Notes: generated by a model not told the origin, from the sequence alone. Shown: positions 38,531 through 49,241, counted from the first letter of the stretch. The stretch: 64,000 nt of DNA from Planctomycetota bacterium (GCA_003671275.1 QWPB01000077.1:1-64000); one strand, 5' to 3'. Numbers and translations are program-made.

Positions 38531-39640
38531 TTACGGACCGGGCCGATTCGTTTGATTCGCAAGTTGTTCCAGCTCATGGACGATTTCTGGGTTTTGATCC
38601 GCCACATTCAGCAGATCCCAGGCATCTTCCGGTTTATGGGTCAGCCACAGGGTGGGATGGTCGCCGGGAATCGCAGGATCGGCAGCCCGCGTCACCAGTT
38701 GAGCAGTGGGGGTCCGAATCAGGGTCTCTCCACCGGGATGTCGGCGCAGGATGACGGAGCGTCCCGGTTGTTGTTTGGTGGCTACGGCCAGCAGGTCGAG
38801 CCCCTCATCGTGATGGTCCTGTGTGGTCCCCCGGAGCCAGGTCAGTACTGTCTTCGAGATATCTTCGGACTGGACCAGTTCGAGGACGGCGGTTCCCACA
38901 GCAGTGCCTGCTCCAGGTTGAATCAGCAGGGGCACGTGCAGTAGTTCGTCGGTCAGAATCACTGTCCGCTGGACCGGCCAGGTTCGTGGCAGGCGATCTC
39001 CCGCCCATCCGGCCACGATCAGCAAACTCTCCGGGGCGGCGTGCTGCTGGTACTCTCGAATGAGTCTTCCCAGTCGTTCGTCGAGTCGATCGACGCACGC
39101 CTGGTAGAGGGCCAGACTCAATTGATCGGCTTCCGGAGCGGGGGTCGCGGCGGATCGCTGGCGCGAGAAGTGCCCTTCATCGGCCAGTGCCTGAACAGCC
39201 TGGAGCGGGGTCAGCTCCGGTTCGTCCACCAGCAGTTCGGCCCAACTCGTGCCCAGCCGGCGGGCGACTTCTTCTTCCCAACCAGAGTGGGTTGGAATCC
39301 AGGGGTCCGGAATCCCTGGCAAGGCGATCCATAGCAAACCCGGCTGGGAACCGGTCAGCGACTGACGGATGGCTTCGATCGCCTGATGGGTCCATTCCCG
39401 AGAGGGCGGATGGTGGGGTGGCGTCAATTGACTCGCAATGATTCCCGCGGTCTCACAACACCGTTGCAGTTCATCGCCCAGGGGGGCAGCGGAATCGAGG
39501 GATCCGATCGCGTTGTGGTACAGATATGCGCGGGCTGCCAGCTGATTCAGATTGGGTGTTTGCGCATCGAACCGCCCATAGGCTCCGAGCAGACTCGGGG
39601 CCAGATGGTCCACAGTGATCATCAGCACTTGACGGGGCAT
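38531..39640 (-). CDS. Alkaline-phosphatase/sulfatase-fold protein lacking the formylglycine motif
   Basis: MPRQVLMITVDHLAPSLLGAYGRFDAQTPNLNQLAARAYLYHNAIGSLDSAAPLGDELQR; no C/S-x-P/A-x-R signature at the expected place. Confidence 0.7.
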   Translation of the reverse strand: MPRQVLMITVDHLAPSLLGAYGRFDAQTPNLNQLAARAYLYHNAIGSLDSAAPLGDELQRCCETAGIIASQLTPPHHPPSREWTHQAIEAIRQSLTGSQPGLLWIALPGIPDPWIPTHSGWEEEVARRLGTSWAELLVDEPELTPLQAVQALADEGHFSRQRSAATPAPEADQLSLALYQACVDRLDERLGRLIREYQQHAAPESLLIVAGWAGDRLPRTWPVQRTVILTDELLHVPLLIQPGAGTAVGTAVLELVQSEDISKTVLTWLRGTTQDHHDEGLDLLAVATKQQPGRSVILRRHPGGETLIRTPTAQLVTRAADPAIPGDHPTLWLTHKPEDAWDLLNVADQNPEIVHELEQLANQTNRPGP

Positions 39641-39705
39641 AATGGGCCTGAGACGAGGAACGGCCCCATGATTTTAGGGAGGCGATCGAAAATAATCTCC
39701 CCGTA

Positions 39706-39727
39706 AGACGGCCTTTCCAGGCCGTCT
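39706..39727. terminator. 9-bp hairpin AGACGGCCT-ttcc-AGGCCGTCT between galT and the sulfatase-like gene
   Basis: Perfect stem in intergenic region 39641-39800. Confidence 0.55.
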
Positions 39728-39800
39728 CCGCCGGGAAAAGTCGATCTCAAGCGGACTGAAAAGGCTGTTCTACAGGGGAATTGAATTCCCGTCGCGGGCC

Positions 39801-40802
39801 TTAGTCGTCCCGGGTCTCTCGCAGAAATTCCGCTGCTTCTTCCGGCGGCACGGCATTGATATAGAACCCGCTCCCCCACTCAAACCCGGCCACGCCGGAC
39901 ATCCGGGGAAAAATCTCAATGTGCCAGCGGTAATGCGGCAGATCGGGCGTGTTGAATGGAGCCGAGTGAATGATGTAATTGTAGGGCGGGTCGTTGAGCC
40001 CCCTCTCCAGCTTGCGGAGTGTCCGCTTGAGCACCTCTCCCAGTTCCTCGATCTCACCCCGCGGCACTTTTTCAAAGTGGCTGCGATGAGTCTTGGGGAC
40101 GATCCAGGTCTCGAACGGAAATCGACTGGCGAATGGGCAGAAGACAATGAACTGTGATGTTTCCAGGACCACCCGTTTGCGCGTGGTGCGTTCCTGTTCA
40201 ATCATGTCGCTAAAAATGCAGCGGCCCCGAAAACGGAAATACTCTGCAGCCCCGTCCAGTTCTTCCTGAATCGTAATCGGCACAATCGGGGTGACGATCA
40301 GCTGGGAGTGGGCGTGTGAGAGCGACGCTCCCGCGCGGGCTCCTTTGTTTTTGAAGACCAGGGCATGCACCAGGCGGGTGTCGCGTTTCAGGTCATTGAG
40401 ACGAGCCTGATAGGCGTGCAGGACTTCCCGGACGTTCTCGAGGGGAAGCTGCGACAGGTTGGCCTCGCCGTGCGGGCATTCGACGATCACTTCGTGAGCG
40501 CCGATGCCGTGCATCATGTCGTACATCCCCTCGCCCCGGTTTTCGAGGTCGCCATCAACTCCCAGTGCGGGGAATTTGTTGGAGATGACGCGGACCTTCC
40601 AGCCGGGTCCGTTGGGGCGGCTGCCGGGGTTTCGGGCTGCGTAGATTTCGGGCGTCGTAATCTCTTCCCGCCCTTCGAGGAACGGGTCGGGAGCATGCGG
40701 ATCCAGTTCCGGTTCCGAGAGATTCAGCGGTCGCGCCATCCGCTCGGGAGCAATGATGACCCACCGTCCCACGATGGGATCTTTCCGCAGTTCTGACATC
40801 AC
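39801..40802 (-). CDS. galT: Galactose-1-phosphate uridylyltransferase
   Basis: [22 protein letters not shown]...[18 protein letters not shown] (HxHxQ active site). Confidence 0.93.
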   Translation of the reverse strand: MMSELRKDPIVGRWVIIAPERMARPLNLSEPELDPHAPDPFLEGREEITTPEIYAARNPGSRPNGPGWKVRVISNKFPALGVDGDLENRGEGMYDMMHGIGAHEVIVECPHGEANLSQLPLENVREVLHAYQARLNDLKRDTRLVHALVFKNKGARAGASLSHAHSQLIVTPIVPITIQEELDGAAEYFRFRGRCIFSDMIEQERTTRKRVVLETSQFIVFCPFASRFPFETWIVPKTHRSHFEKVPRGEIEELGEVLKRTLRKLERGLNDPPYNYIIHSAPFNTPDLPHYRWHIEIFPRMSGVAGFEWGSGFYINAVPPEEAAEFLRETRDD

Positions 40803-40999
40803 CGGTTTCCATTTCCCGTGGCCATCCGATCGCGGCGAGGCCCGGTCGGAGGGTAGACGTTATCGGGTAGGTTTGACCGCAATCAACCCCGTATTACGGA
40901 ATCGTTCCCAACAGGGGGCGTTGATGCGAAGACGAAAGGGCTCTCTGACGCTATAACTGGAGCCTGCCAGTCCCAACCCAAGATGAAGAGGGGCGTGCG

Positions 41000-42427
41000 A
41001 TGTTTCTGGATCGCCGACGCTTTCTGACCGATTCTGCCACAGCGCTTGGTGCGATCGCGTTGAGCAGCTTGCTTCAGAACGACCAGTTGCTGGCCGGGGG
41101 GCCTGTTATTGATCCCGCCAGGCCCTTTGCCGCCCGGGGAGGGCACTTTCCCGCACGGGCCAAAAACGTCATTGTGATCTTCTGTGCGGGCGCGGTCAGT
41201 CAGCTGGAAACGTGGGACTACAAGCCGGAATTGATCAAGCGAGACGGCCAGCCGCTCAAGGGAGGGCCCGCAGTTACCTTTCAGGGGCCTGCCGGGAATC
41301 TGGCTCGTCCGCAGTATGAATTCCGCCAGCGGGGACAGACCGGGAAATGGGTCAGTGACATGATCCCCCATCTGGCCGAATTAACGGATGAGATGGCATT
41401 TGTTCACTCGCTGACGAGCAAAAGTAACACCCACGGTCCCGCCGAGAACTTTCTCTCGACGGGCACGCCGCTGGATGGATTTCCCAGTCTGGGTTCGTGG
41501 GTGACCTATGCGCTGGGCAGCGAGAGTGCGAATCTGCCAGCCTATGTGGCGATTCCGGACCCCCGCGGCGTCCCCCAGAACGGTTCCAACAACTGGGGCC
41601 CGGGGTTTCTCCCGGCTGCGTTTCAGGGAACCCCCCTCAGCGCCAAGGAGCCAATCCGCCATCTGACCGCCGCTGGAATCGGACCCACCGAAGACGCTGC
41701 TGCGCGGCAGTTGCTCCAGCGGATGAATCAGCGGCATCTGGAACTGCACCCGGGTGATGGCAAACTGGCTGCGCGAATTGCCAGTTATGAACTTGCGGCT
41801 CGCATGCAATTGAGCGTGCCTGAAATCAGCGACCTGAACACCGAACCGGCGCATGTTCTCCAGAGTTACGGGGCCGATGACTCCTCGAATCCGACAAAGG
41901 CCGCTTTTGCCCGCAACTGCATTCTGGCCCGCAGGATGATTGAACGGGGCGTGCGATTTGTGCAACTGTTCAATGGGGCCTATGCCAGTGGAGGCGAACT
42001 GAACTGGGACGGACACAGCAAGCTCAAGGAACAGTATGACAAGCACGCTGCGATTCTCGATCAGCCCGCAGCTGCCTTGATTCGCGACTTGAAAACCCGA
42101 GGTCTTCTCGATGAGACCTTGGTCGTCTGGTGTACTGAGTTTGGACGGATGCCGTTTTTTCAGAAGGGGGCCCAAGGCCGGGATCATAACCCGGACGGCT
42201 TCACCTGCTGGATGACAGGGGCCGGAGTCAAACCGGGGGTCAGTCACGGCGTGACCGATGAAATTGGCCAGAAAGCCATCCAGGACGTTCACCCGCTGTA
42301 CGATTTTAACGCGACCATTCTCCATCTGCTGGGGTTAGATCACGAACGGCTGACGTTCGAGCACAACGGCATCCAGCGGCGATTGACAAATGTCGAAGGG
42401 CATATCATCCGGGAGGTATTGGCCTGA
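41000..42427 (+). CDS. DUF1501 domain protein
   Basis: [25 protein letters not shown] (Tat-like RR), [54 protein letters not shown]. Confidence 0.92.
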   Translation: MFLDRRRFLTDSATALGAIALSSLLQNDQLLAGGPVIDPARPFAARGGHFPARAKNVIVIFCAGAVSQLETWDYKPELIKRDGQPLKGGPAVTFQGPAGNLARPQYEFRQRGQTGKWVSDMIPHLAELTDEMAFVHSLTSKSNTHGPAENFLSTGTPLDGFPSLGSWVTYALGSESANLPAYVAIPDPRGVPQNGSNNWGPGFLPAAFQGTPLSAKEPIRHLTAAGIGPTEDAAARQLLQRMNQRHLELHPGDGKLAARIASYELAARMQLSVPEISDLNTEPAHVLQSYGADDSSNPTKAAFARNCILARRMIERGVRFVQLFNGAYASGGELNWDGHSKLKEQYDKHAAILDQPAAALIRDLKTRGLLDETLVVWCTEFGRMPFFQKGAQGRDHNPDGFTCWMTGAGVKPGVSHGVTDEIGQKAIQDVHPLYDFNATILHLLGLDHERLTFEHNGIQRRLTNVEGHIIREVLA

Positions 42428-42450
42428 TCGCTATCACGTTCAACAGGCGG

Positions 42451-43806
42451 TTAAGCCAGTTCGGGGATGTGTTCACCGGTGGAGATGTAGATCGGACGGC
42501 CGGCTGCATCGAGAAATGTCTGACGATAATCAATCCCCAGATGGTGGAAGATCATCGACCGGAAATTCTGCGGGCTCAATTCCCTCTGAATCGGATGCTC
42601 GCCGTTGGAGTTGGTGGCTCCAATGATCTGGCCCATCCGCTGGCCCCCTCCCGAGACAAGGATCGACATGGCATGGGGCCAGTGATCGCGCCCCCAGTTG
42701 ATACGGCCATCACGGCTGCCTTTCTGCTCATTTCCGCGGGGTGTCCGCCCAAATTCTCCGGAAACAATGATCAGCACGTCCTGATCCAGTCCGCGTTGAT
42801 AGACATCTTCAATCAGTGCGGTGACGGCCTGATCCAGACCAGGCAGCCGCTCCCGCATGGCGGTGGGCAGGTCGCCGTTCACTGCGTGATCGTCCCAGTT
42901 GTAAATCTCCTTGCCGCCGGGAACGCCGACGGTCACGAAATTGACTCCGGCCTCGACCAGTCGACGAGCCAGCAGAGCCTGCTGCGCCCAGCCTTCGCCA
43001 TACCGGGCTCTGGTTTGGGGATCTTCCTGCGACAGGTCGAACGCCTGCCGGGCCCGATCTCCGCCAATAATCTCAAAGGCCTGCCGGTTGAATTCATCGA
43101 GCGAATTCATGCCGCCTCGATCCAGATCGCCACGCAGTCGGTCGATCTGGCCGAGCAGGATCTTGCGATTGTCTAGCCGATGCCCGTCGACGACAGCTGT
43201 CGCGTTTTTCAGCCCCTGTTCGCTGACCGTCGGTGGCCGGTACATGTTGCTCCAGTACCCCGTGGCTGTCGTCGGGACGTAGCTGTAGTGCGTGGCCCCC
43301 ATACCACAGGCGACGGGCATGCCGCTCTCGCATTGGCCAAAGACGCGGCTGACGACGGCTCCGATCTCGGGATGGACGGACTCATGTTTCCCCTCGTCCC
43401 AGTCGGGGTAACCACTCATCATGACGGGAATGCCGTCATTGTGACCGGCATACGTGTGGGTGCAGGACCGGATCAGGGAAAATTTGTCGGCGATCCGGGC
43501 ATGCATCGGCAACAGTTCACAGATCTCCATCCCCGGGACGTTGGTGGCGATGGGAGAGAACGGCCCCCGGACTTCGCGGGGAGCATCGGGTTTGAGGTCG
43601 TAGGTTTCCAGGTGCGACGGGCCACCGTTCTGCCAAAGTAAAATCACCGATTTTTTCGTCGGTCGGATCCGGTATTCCTGAGTTTCCGCTGCCAGAGACT
43701 GCATTCGCAGCAGGTCAGCCAGGGTGATCCCTCCCAACCCTAATGTCCCGATCCGCAGCAGATCGCGCCGCGTGACGCTGGTGGAATTTGTCAGCAGATC
43801 CAGCAT
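42451..43806 (-). CDS. DUF1501 domain protein
   Basis: RRDLLRIGTLGLGGITLADLLR, KSVILLWQNGGPSHLETYDLKPDAPREVRGPF, WGRDHWPHAMSILVSGGG. Confidence 0.92.
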   Translation of the reverse strand: MLDLLTNSTSVTRRDLLRIGTLGLGGITLADLLRMQSLAAETQEYRIRPTKKSVILLWQNGGPSHLETYDLKPDAPREVRGPFSPIATNVPGMEICELLPMHARIADKFSLIRSCTHTYAGHNDGIPVMMSGYPDWDEGKHESVHPEIGAVVSRVFGQCESGMPVACGMGATHYSYVPTTATGYWSNMYRPPTVSEQGLKNATAVVDGHRLDNRKILLGQIDRLRGDLDRGGMNSLDEFNRQAFEIIGGDRARQAFDLSQEDPQTRARYGEGWAQQALLARRLVEAGVNFVTVGVPGGKEIYNWDDHAVNGDLPTAMRERLPGLDQAVTALIEDVYQRGLDQDVLIIVSGEFGRTPRGNEQKGSRDGRINWGRDHWPHAMSILVSGGGQRMGQIIGATNSNGEHPIQRELSPQNFRSMIFHHLGIDYRQTFLDAAGRPIYISTGEHIPELA

Positions 43807-44110
43807 CGTTCATCTCCCGAGGACGACTGTGAAAACTATCAATTCTTATCGTCACCGCCAAGCCCCATCAATAATCGCTGATACAAACGATCCCACAGGG
43901 GAAAAGATGACACGCTGCTCACAGCTGTATCGGTCAACGGGATTATACCTCCCTCGGGAAGCTACGGGTTCGCGGGTAAGGACCAAAACTCACGACGTCC
44001 GCGTTGGCTCAGTTGTACACCCCGAGTGCTGGGTATAGACTGAACATCTTCGCGCAAGGCGATGCGCCTTGTTTGCGATCACTGAACATTTCGACAGCAG
44101 GAATCGTCCC

Positions 44111-44617
44111 ATGCGTCACGTTCTCTCCGCGCTGGTCGTCAACCGGCCCGGAGTCCTTGCGCACATCTCCGGCATGCTGGCGTCGCGGGAATACAACATC
44201 GACAGCTTGGCTGTCGGAGCCACGGAAGATCCCGAGTTCTCCCGGATGACCTTTGTGGTTGCGGGGGATGAGCATCAACTGGATCAGGTGCGTAAGCAGC
44301 TCGAAAAGATTGTGACCGTGGTGAAAGTGATCGATTACTCCAAAGAGGAGTACGTCGAGCGCGATCTGATGCTCATCAAAGTGGCCACGCCCGATGGTTC
44401 GCGAACGGCGGTCAAAGAACTGGTCGAGATCTTCCGTGGGAAGATCGTCGATGTCAGTGCAGATCATGTGATGATCGAAATCTCCGGTCAGGAACGTAAG
44501 GTCGACGCCTTTATTGACGCGGTCCGTCCGTTTGGGATTCTGGAGATGGTCCGGGCCGGGCGGATCGCCCTGCTGCGAGGCAAGACAGCCTCTGTGGACA
44601 GTATCGTCAAGTCCTGA
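44111..44617 (+). CDS. ilvN: Acetolactate synthase small subunit
   Basis: [73 protein letters not shown] (ACT domain). Confidence 0.96.
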   Translation: MRHVLSALVVNRPGVLAHISGMLASREYNIDSLAVGATEDPEFSRMTFVVAGDEHQLDQVRKQLEKIVTVVKVIDYSKEEYVERDLMLIKVATPDGSRTAVKELVEIFRGKIVDVSADHVMIEISGQERKVDAFIDAVRPFGILEMVRAGRIALLRGKTASVDSIVKS

Positions 44618-44799
44618 TAAGGGAGCATGTTGCGGACGAATGGGGCCTCACATGCGACCTGATTCATAAAACACTTTCGGTGCCAAGGCCAGGACGCCTT
44701 GCGACAGGTCTTGGATGTTCAAGGCCACTGTGGGCTGCAGGGCAACGGTTCGCTCTGAACAGCATGTTGGTCCTCTTTTCTCTGTGTGTGAAATTCGCC

Positions 44800-45804
44800 A
44801 TGTCGATCAAGGTCTACTACGACGATGACGCCGATCTGTCAGTCCTCAAGGGCAAGACGATCGTCATTCTGGGTTACGGCAGCCAGGGCCATGCCCAGGC
44901 TCAAAACCTGCGAGATTCCGGCTGCAACGTCGTCATTGGACAGCGTCCGGGCAGCGCCAACTACGACTTGGCGGTGTCACATGGCTTCAAGCCGGTTTCG
45001 GTTGAAGAGGCCACGAAGCAGGGTGATCTGGTCAACATGTTGCTGCCGGATGAAGTCCAAGGGGACATCTACCGGAACTCGGTTCTGCCGAACTTGAAGC
45101 CGGGCGCGCTGCTGATGTGCTCGCACGGATTCAACATCCACTTCAACCAGGTGACCCCGCCGAAGGGTGTGGACACCGCGCTGGTCGCCCCGAAGGGCCC
45201 CGGGCACCTCGTCCGCAGCGAATACGTTAAGGGCGGCGGCGTGCCGAGCCTGATCGCCATGGGACCAGGTGCCTCGGAAAACAGCCGCAAGCTGGCTCTG
45301 GCTTATGCCAAGGGGATCGGCGGAACGCGTGGGGGTGTCATCGAGACGACCTTCGCCGAAGAAACCGAAACCGACCTGTTCGGTGAACAGGTCGTGCTGT
45401 GCGGAGGAGTCAGCGCCCTCGTCAAGGCCGCCTTCGAGACCCTGGTCGAAGCCGGTTATCAGCCGGAAATGGCCTACTTCGAGTGCATGCACGAACTCAA
45501 GCTGATCGTCGACCTGTTCTACCAGGGCGGCCTGAACTACATGCGGTACAGCGTGTCGAACACGGCAGAGTACGGCGATTACACCCGCGGCCCGCGGATC
45601 GTGACTGCCGAGACGAAGCTCGAAATGAAGCGAATCCTGACCGAGATCCAGAACGGGCAGTTCGCCCGCGACTGGCTCCTGGAAAACAAGGCGAATCAGG
45701 CCAGCTTCAAGGCGATTCGCCGCCGCGAGCGCGAGCACATGATCGAAACCGTCGGTCGTAAGCTCCGCAAAATGATGAAGTGGATCGACTCCAAGGAATA
45801 CTAG
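44800..45804 (+). CDS. ilvC: Ketol-acid reductoisomerase
   Basis: [52 protein letters not shown]...[36 protein letters not shown]. Confidence 0.97.
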   Translation: MSIKVYYDDDADLSVLKGKTIVILGYGSQGHAQAQNLRDSGCNVVIGQRPGSANYDLAVSHGFKPVSVEEATKQGDLVNMLLPDEVQGDIYRNSVLPNLKPGALLMCSHGFNIHFNQVTPPKGVDTALVAPKGPGHLVRSEYVKGGGVPSLIAMGPGASENSRKLALAYAKGIGGTRGGVIETTFAEETETDLFGEQVVLCGGVSALVKAAFETLVEAGYQPEMAYFECMHELKLIVDLFYQGGLNYMRYSVSNTAEYGDYTRGPRIVTAETKLEMKRILTEIQNGQFARDWLLENKANQASFKAIRRREREHMIETVGRKLRKMMKWIDSKEY

Positions 45805-45819
45805 GGGTTGTGCCGTCGA

Positions 45820-45845
45820 CCGACGCTCTTTCAACAGAGCGTCGG
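45820..45845 (+). terminator. 10-bp hairpin CCGACGCTCT-ttcaac-AGAGCGTCGG downstream of ilvC
   Basis: Perfect stem 16 nt after the ilvC stop; short T run afterward (ACTTTT). Confidence 0.65.
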
Positions 45846-45874
45846 CAGAACGACTTTTCACGTCGGGAGTTAGG

Positions 45875-45997
45875 TTCACTGCGGCGATGCCAAGGCACAG
45901 AGTCAAGCAGCGTTTGGAAGTCCTTCAGGATACTCTGCGGGCACCGTTCGGGCTGTTTTCTCGGAGAATCTCGGTGCCTCCGTGTCTTCGTGGTGAA
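45875..45997. repeat. Imperfect inverted repeat with 28-bp ends of the CACCACGAAGACACGGAGGCAC type
   Basis: Left end TTCACTGCGGCGATGCCAAGGCACAGAG (45875-45902); right end, reverse complement, TTCACCACGAAGACACGGAGGCACCGAG (45970-45997); 19/28 identical. Confidence 0.6.
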
Positions 45998-46085
45998 TCT
46001 CACTTTTCCGACTCAATTGAATCCGACACGCCAGCGGTTACACTACCGCGTTCCCGATTGTGTCGACTCGACTTGGAGAGAGGCT

Positions 46086-46472
46086 TTGGCCCAGCATTTT
46101 TACGAGTGCATGTTCCTTCTGGACAGCGGTCGCTACGCGGTTAATTCGCGTGCGGCAGAAGATGCGCTCCAGGAGATTTTGACCCGCTGCAATGCCGAAG
46201 TGGTGGCCCGCGCCCCGTGGCAAGACGGTAAGCTGGCGTATCAGATCGGCAACCACAAGAAGGGCCTGCACTACTTGATTTACTTCAAGATGGACAGCGC
46301 TCAGGTCACCGAGTTCACCCGCCTGTGCAAGCTCAGCGAGACGGTCGTTCGTCATCTGCTGATCAGCCACCCGGAAAAACTGTTCGCCCCGATGGCCGAA
46401 GCACTGTCGCAACACGTGACCGGGCAGGCCGACACCACGCCGATGGGTGCCCAGCCGGACAAAGGCTACTAA
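46086..46472 (+). CDS. rpsF: 30S ribosomal protein S6
   Basis: (L)AQHFYECMFLLDSGRYAVNSRAAEDALQEILTRCNAEVVARAPWQDGKLAYQIGNHKKGLHYLIYFKM; probable TTG start at 46086 after GGAGAGAGG. Confidence 0.88.
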   Translation: MAQHFYECMFLLDSGRYAVNSRAAEDALQEILTRCNAEVVARAPWQDGKLAYQIGNHKKGLHYLIYFKMDSAQVTEFTRLCKLSETVVRHLLISHPEKLFAPMAEALSQHVTGQADTTPMGAQPDKGY

Positions 46473-46540
46473 GTCTTTGCAGGAAAGTGGCTTGCGAGTC
46501 ACGATGACGCCGTTGACGATTCGTCAGGCGGGAGCACGAA

Positions 46541-47059
46541 ATGGCAGCAAACTTCAATCGTGTGATTCTGATCGGCACGCTGACGCGCGATCCGGAAGTG
46601 AAATATTTGGGCAACGGCACGGCGGTCACTGAGATCAGCCTGGCCATCAACCGAACGTTCACCGACCGGAACACGAACGAACGCAAGGAAGATGTCACCT
46701 TCGTCGAAGTGACGCTTTGGGCGCGGTTGGCGGAACTGGCCGGGGAATACCTTGCCAAAGGCCGACCGGTGATGATCGAGGGGCGTCTGCAACTCGATTC
46801 ATGGGAAGACAAGACATCGGGACAGAAACGATCCAAGCTGCGGGTCGTGGGTGAAACGATGCAGTTCCTGGGATCTCCTGCGGATCGCGGGGTTCCTGGG
46901 AGCGGTGGCTCCGGTGGTGCTCCTAGTGGAGGCCCCCGTGGCGGTGGTCGCGGTCAGTCCAGTAGTTATGGTGGTGGCGGCGGGGGAAATTCTGGCGGTG
47001 GCGAGCCAGATTACTACTCGGGGTCATCCGGTCCACCGGACGACGAGGTTCCCTTCTAG
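46541..47059 (+). CDS. ssb: Single-stranded DNA-binding protein
   Basis: MAANFNRVILIGTLTRDPEVKYLGNGTAVTEISLAINRT; Gly-rich linker; acidic tip PPDDEVPF. Confidence 0.97.
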   Translation: MAANFNRVILIGTLTRDPEVKYLGNGTAVTEISLAINRTFTDRNTNERKEDVTFVEVTLWARLAELAGEYLAKGRPVMIEGRLQLDSWEDKTSGQKRSKLRVVGETMQFLGSPADRGVPGSGGSGGAPSGGPRGGGRGQSSSYGGGGGGNSGGGEPDYYSGSSGPPDDEVPF

Positions 47060-47186
47060 GGATTCAGCCGCATCTGTTCTCAGAACCGACAGCAACCGCC
47101 CCGAACCGTGGGGCGACGAGACATTCCTTCGGGAAATCCAAACACAAACGACAGTCGGGTGACTTGTCGATCCAGCAAGGTGAATC

Positions 47187-47696
47187 ATGCCTCAAAAGCG
47201 TAAAGAACGCGTTCGTTCCGCAGACCGTAAGGGCGGGATCGAGTTGTTGCTGACGGAACACATCCAAAACGTCGGGGATCAGGGCCAGATTGTGAAGGTC
47301 AAGCCGGGCTACGCTCGGAATTACCTGCTGCCCCTCGGGTTGGCCACAGTGGCAACCGAAGCCAATAAGGCGATGGTGGCGCGTCATCGTCAGCGTCAGG
47401 AAGAACTGGCTGTTCAGAAGCTGAAGGCTTTGAGGCAGACCGCCGAAAAAATCAAGGACTACAGCGTCACGCTGGAAGCCAACGCGACCGAAGACGGCCA
47501 TCTGTATGGTTCGATCGGAGCCACGGACATCAGCAAGTCCCTCAAGGCGGCCAACTATCCGGTGGAGCCGGACATGGTTAAGCTGGAAGGGGCTCTGAAG
47601 GAACTCGGCATGTACACGGTCAAGCTCCAGCTGCATGCCGACATCAGTACCGAAGTGAAGGTCTGGGTCGTTCCGACCGCCTCTTCGATCCGCTAG
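47187..47696 (+). CDS. rplI: 50S ribosomal protein L9
   Basis: IELLLTEHIQNVGDQGQIVKVKPGYARNYLLPLGLATVATEAN. Confidence 0.96.
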   Translation: MPQKRKERVRSADRKGGIELLLTEHIQNVGDQGQIVKVKPGYARNYLLPLGLATVATEANKAMVARHRQRQEELAVQKLKALRQTAEKIKDYSVTLEANATEDGHLYGSIGATDISKSLKAANYPVEPDMVKLEGALKELGMYTVKLQLHADISTEVKVWVVPTASSIR

Positions 47697-47732
47697 TCGG
47701 AATTTCGGGCTCTGCCAGACAAGAAGTATTCC

Positions 47733-47768
47733 ACACCTCTTCGCAGTTCACTGCGGTGAGGTGTTTTT
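47733..47768 (+). terminator. Rho-independent terminator after rplI
   Basis: ACACCTC-tt-CGCAG-ttca-CTGCG-gt-GAGGTGT followed by TTTTT. Confidence 0.8.
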
Positions 47769-47840
47769 CATGAGGGGGATCGCATTGCGTGGTCCAGCCT
47801 TCGATCGTTGACAGCCTTTCCCAGAATTGGACGTGCTGAA

Positions 47841-49241
47841 ATGTCGACGGGCGAATCCAAACCGAAACGCAGTTCGCGGAACGAGAAGAAGGAAGCTGTT
47901 GGCGAACTTTTGGACAAGGTTCCTCCGCAGGATCTGGAAGCCGAGCGGGCGGTGCTGGGCAGCATTTTGCTCGTGAATGACGCCATCGACGAAGTTCAGT
48001 CGCACATCACAACCGACGCTTTTTACTCCGATGCTCATCGCCGGATGTTCAAGGCGATTCATGAGATGTACGAGAGCGGTAATCGCGGCATAGATGCTCT
48101 GACGCTGAAAAACGAACTGGAAAAACGACTCGAGTTTGATCTGATTGGCGGATCAGCGTACCTCCTGCAGGTGATGCAGGCGGTCCCGCATGCGGGCCAT
48201 GCCGAATACTATGCCAAGATTGTTCGTGACAAATGGCTGCAGCGGTCACTCATTGACGCCTGCACCGAATCCCTGCGAGAGGCCTATCACGGCCAAAAGG
48301 AAGTTCAGGAGATCCTTGCGCAGACCGAGCAGCGGATCTTTTCGATCGTCGAACATGGTGCGGGTGTTGAGAAGTTCGCCCTGAAGGACATCCTGGACGA
48401 GACCTTTGCCCGCATCTTTGAGCGGATCGATAACGAGGGCCAGACCTCGGGGGTGACCACCGGATTCAACGGCCTCAACGAGATGACCGGCGGTTTCCAG
48501 GAGACTGAACTGATCGTCCTGGCGGCCCGGCCCAGTATGGGAAAAACCGCACTCGTCTGTAACTTCGCCCTCGCGTCAGCAGCGGTTGGAGCGGGAACGT
48601 TGCTGTTCAGCCTGGAACAATCCAAGCTCGAACTGGCCGAACGGTTCCTGTGTATTCATGCGAAGGTCAATGGCCACAAGTTGCGGCAGGGGGACTTGGA
48701 TGAGGTCGAGCAGCATGCCTTGATGGAGGCTTCAAACGATCTCAAAAAGTACCCACTGTATATCGATGATGTCGCCGGACGCACGATTTCGCAGGTAACG
48801 GCGATCTCCCGCCGCATGAAACGACGGTTCGATATCAAGCTGGTGATCATCGACTATCTCCAACTGATTGAGTCGGATGACAAGAACCTGCCCCGTGAAC
48901 AGCAGATCTCCACAATCACCCGCCGCCTGAAGTTCCTGGCCAAAGACCTGCGAGTACCGGTCATCGCTCTCGCCCAGCTGAACCGGGGAGTCGAAACACG
49001 AGAAGACAAACGTCCGCGCCTGGCCGACTTGCGCGAGTCCGGGGCCATCGAGCAGGACGCCGACATCGTCATGTTCCTGCACCGTCCGGACGCCTATGAC
49101 CCGGAAGACCGTCCGGGGGAAGCCGATCTGTTGATTGCCAAGAATCGTCACGGCCCCATCGGGACGGTCGAAATGGTCTGGCTCAAGCACGCGCTGCGTT
49201 TCGGTGACAAAAGCCCGATTCAGGAGCCCGTGGACTTCTAA
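47841..49241 (+). CDS. dnaB: Replicative DNA helicase DnaB
   Basis: VPPQDLEAERAVLGSILL; ARPSMGKTALVCNFAL (Walker A); LVIIDYLQLI; RESGAIEQDADIVMFLHRP. Confidence 0.97.
   Translation: MSTGESKPKRSSRNEKKEAVGELLDKVPPQDLEAERAVLGSILLVNDAIDEVQSHITTDAFYSDAHRRMFKAIHEMYESGNRGIDALTLKNELEKRLEFDLIGGSAYLLQVMQAVPHAGHAEYYAKIVRDKWLQRSLIDACTESLREAYHGQKEVQEILAQTEQRIFSIVEHGAGVEKFALKDILDETFARIFERIDNEGQTSGVTTGFNGLNEMTGGFQETELIVLAARPSMGKTALVCNFALASAAVGAGTLLFSLEQSKLELAERFLCIHAKVNGHKLRQGDLDEVEQHALMEASNDLKKYPLYIDDVAGRTISQVTAISRRMKRRFDIKLVIIDYLQLIESDDKNLPREQQISTITRRLKFLAKDLRVPVIALAQLNRGVETREDKRPRLADLRESGAIEQDADIVMFLHRPDAYDPEDRPGEADLLIAKNRHGPIGTVEMVWLKHALRFGDKSPIQEPVDF

Noticed and set aside
41381-42325. 314-aa minus-strand ORF opposite a DUF1501 gene
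   Set aside because: Shadow ORF with no domain; the plus-strand frame is a clear DUF1501 protein
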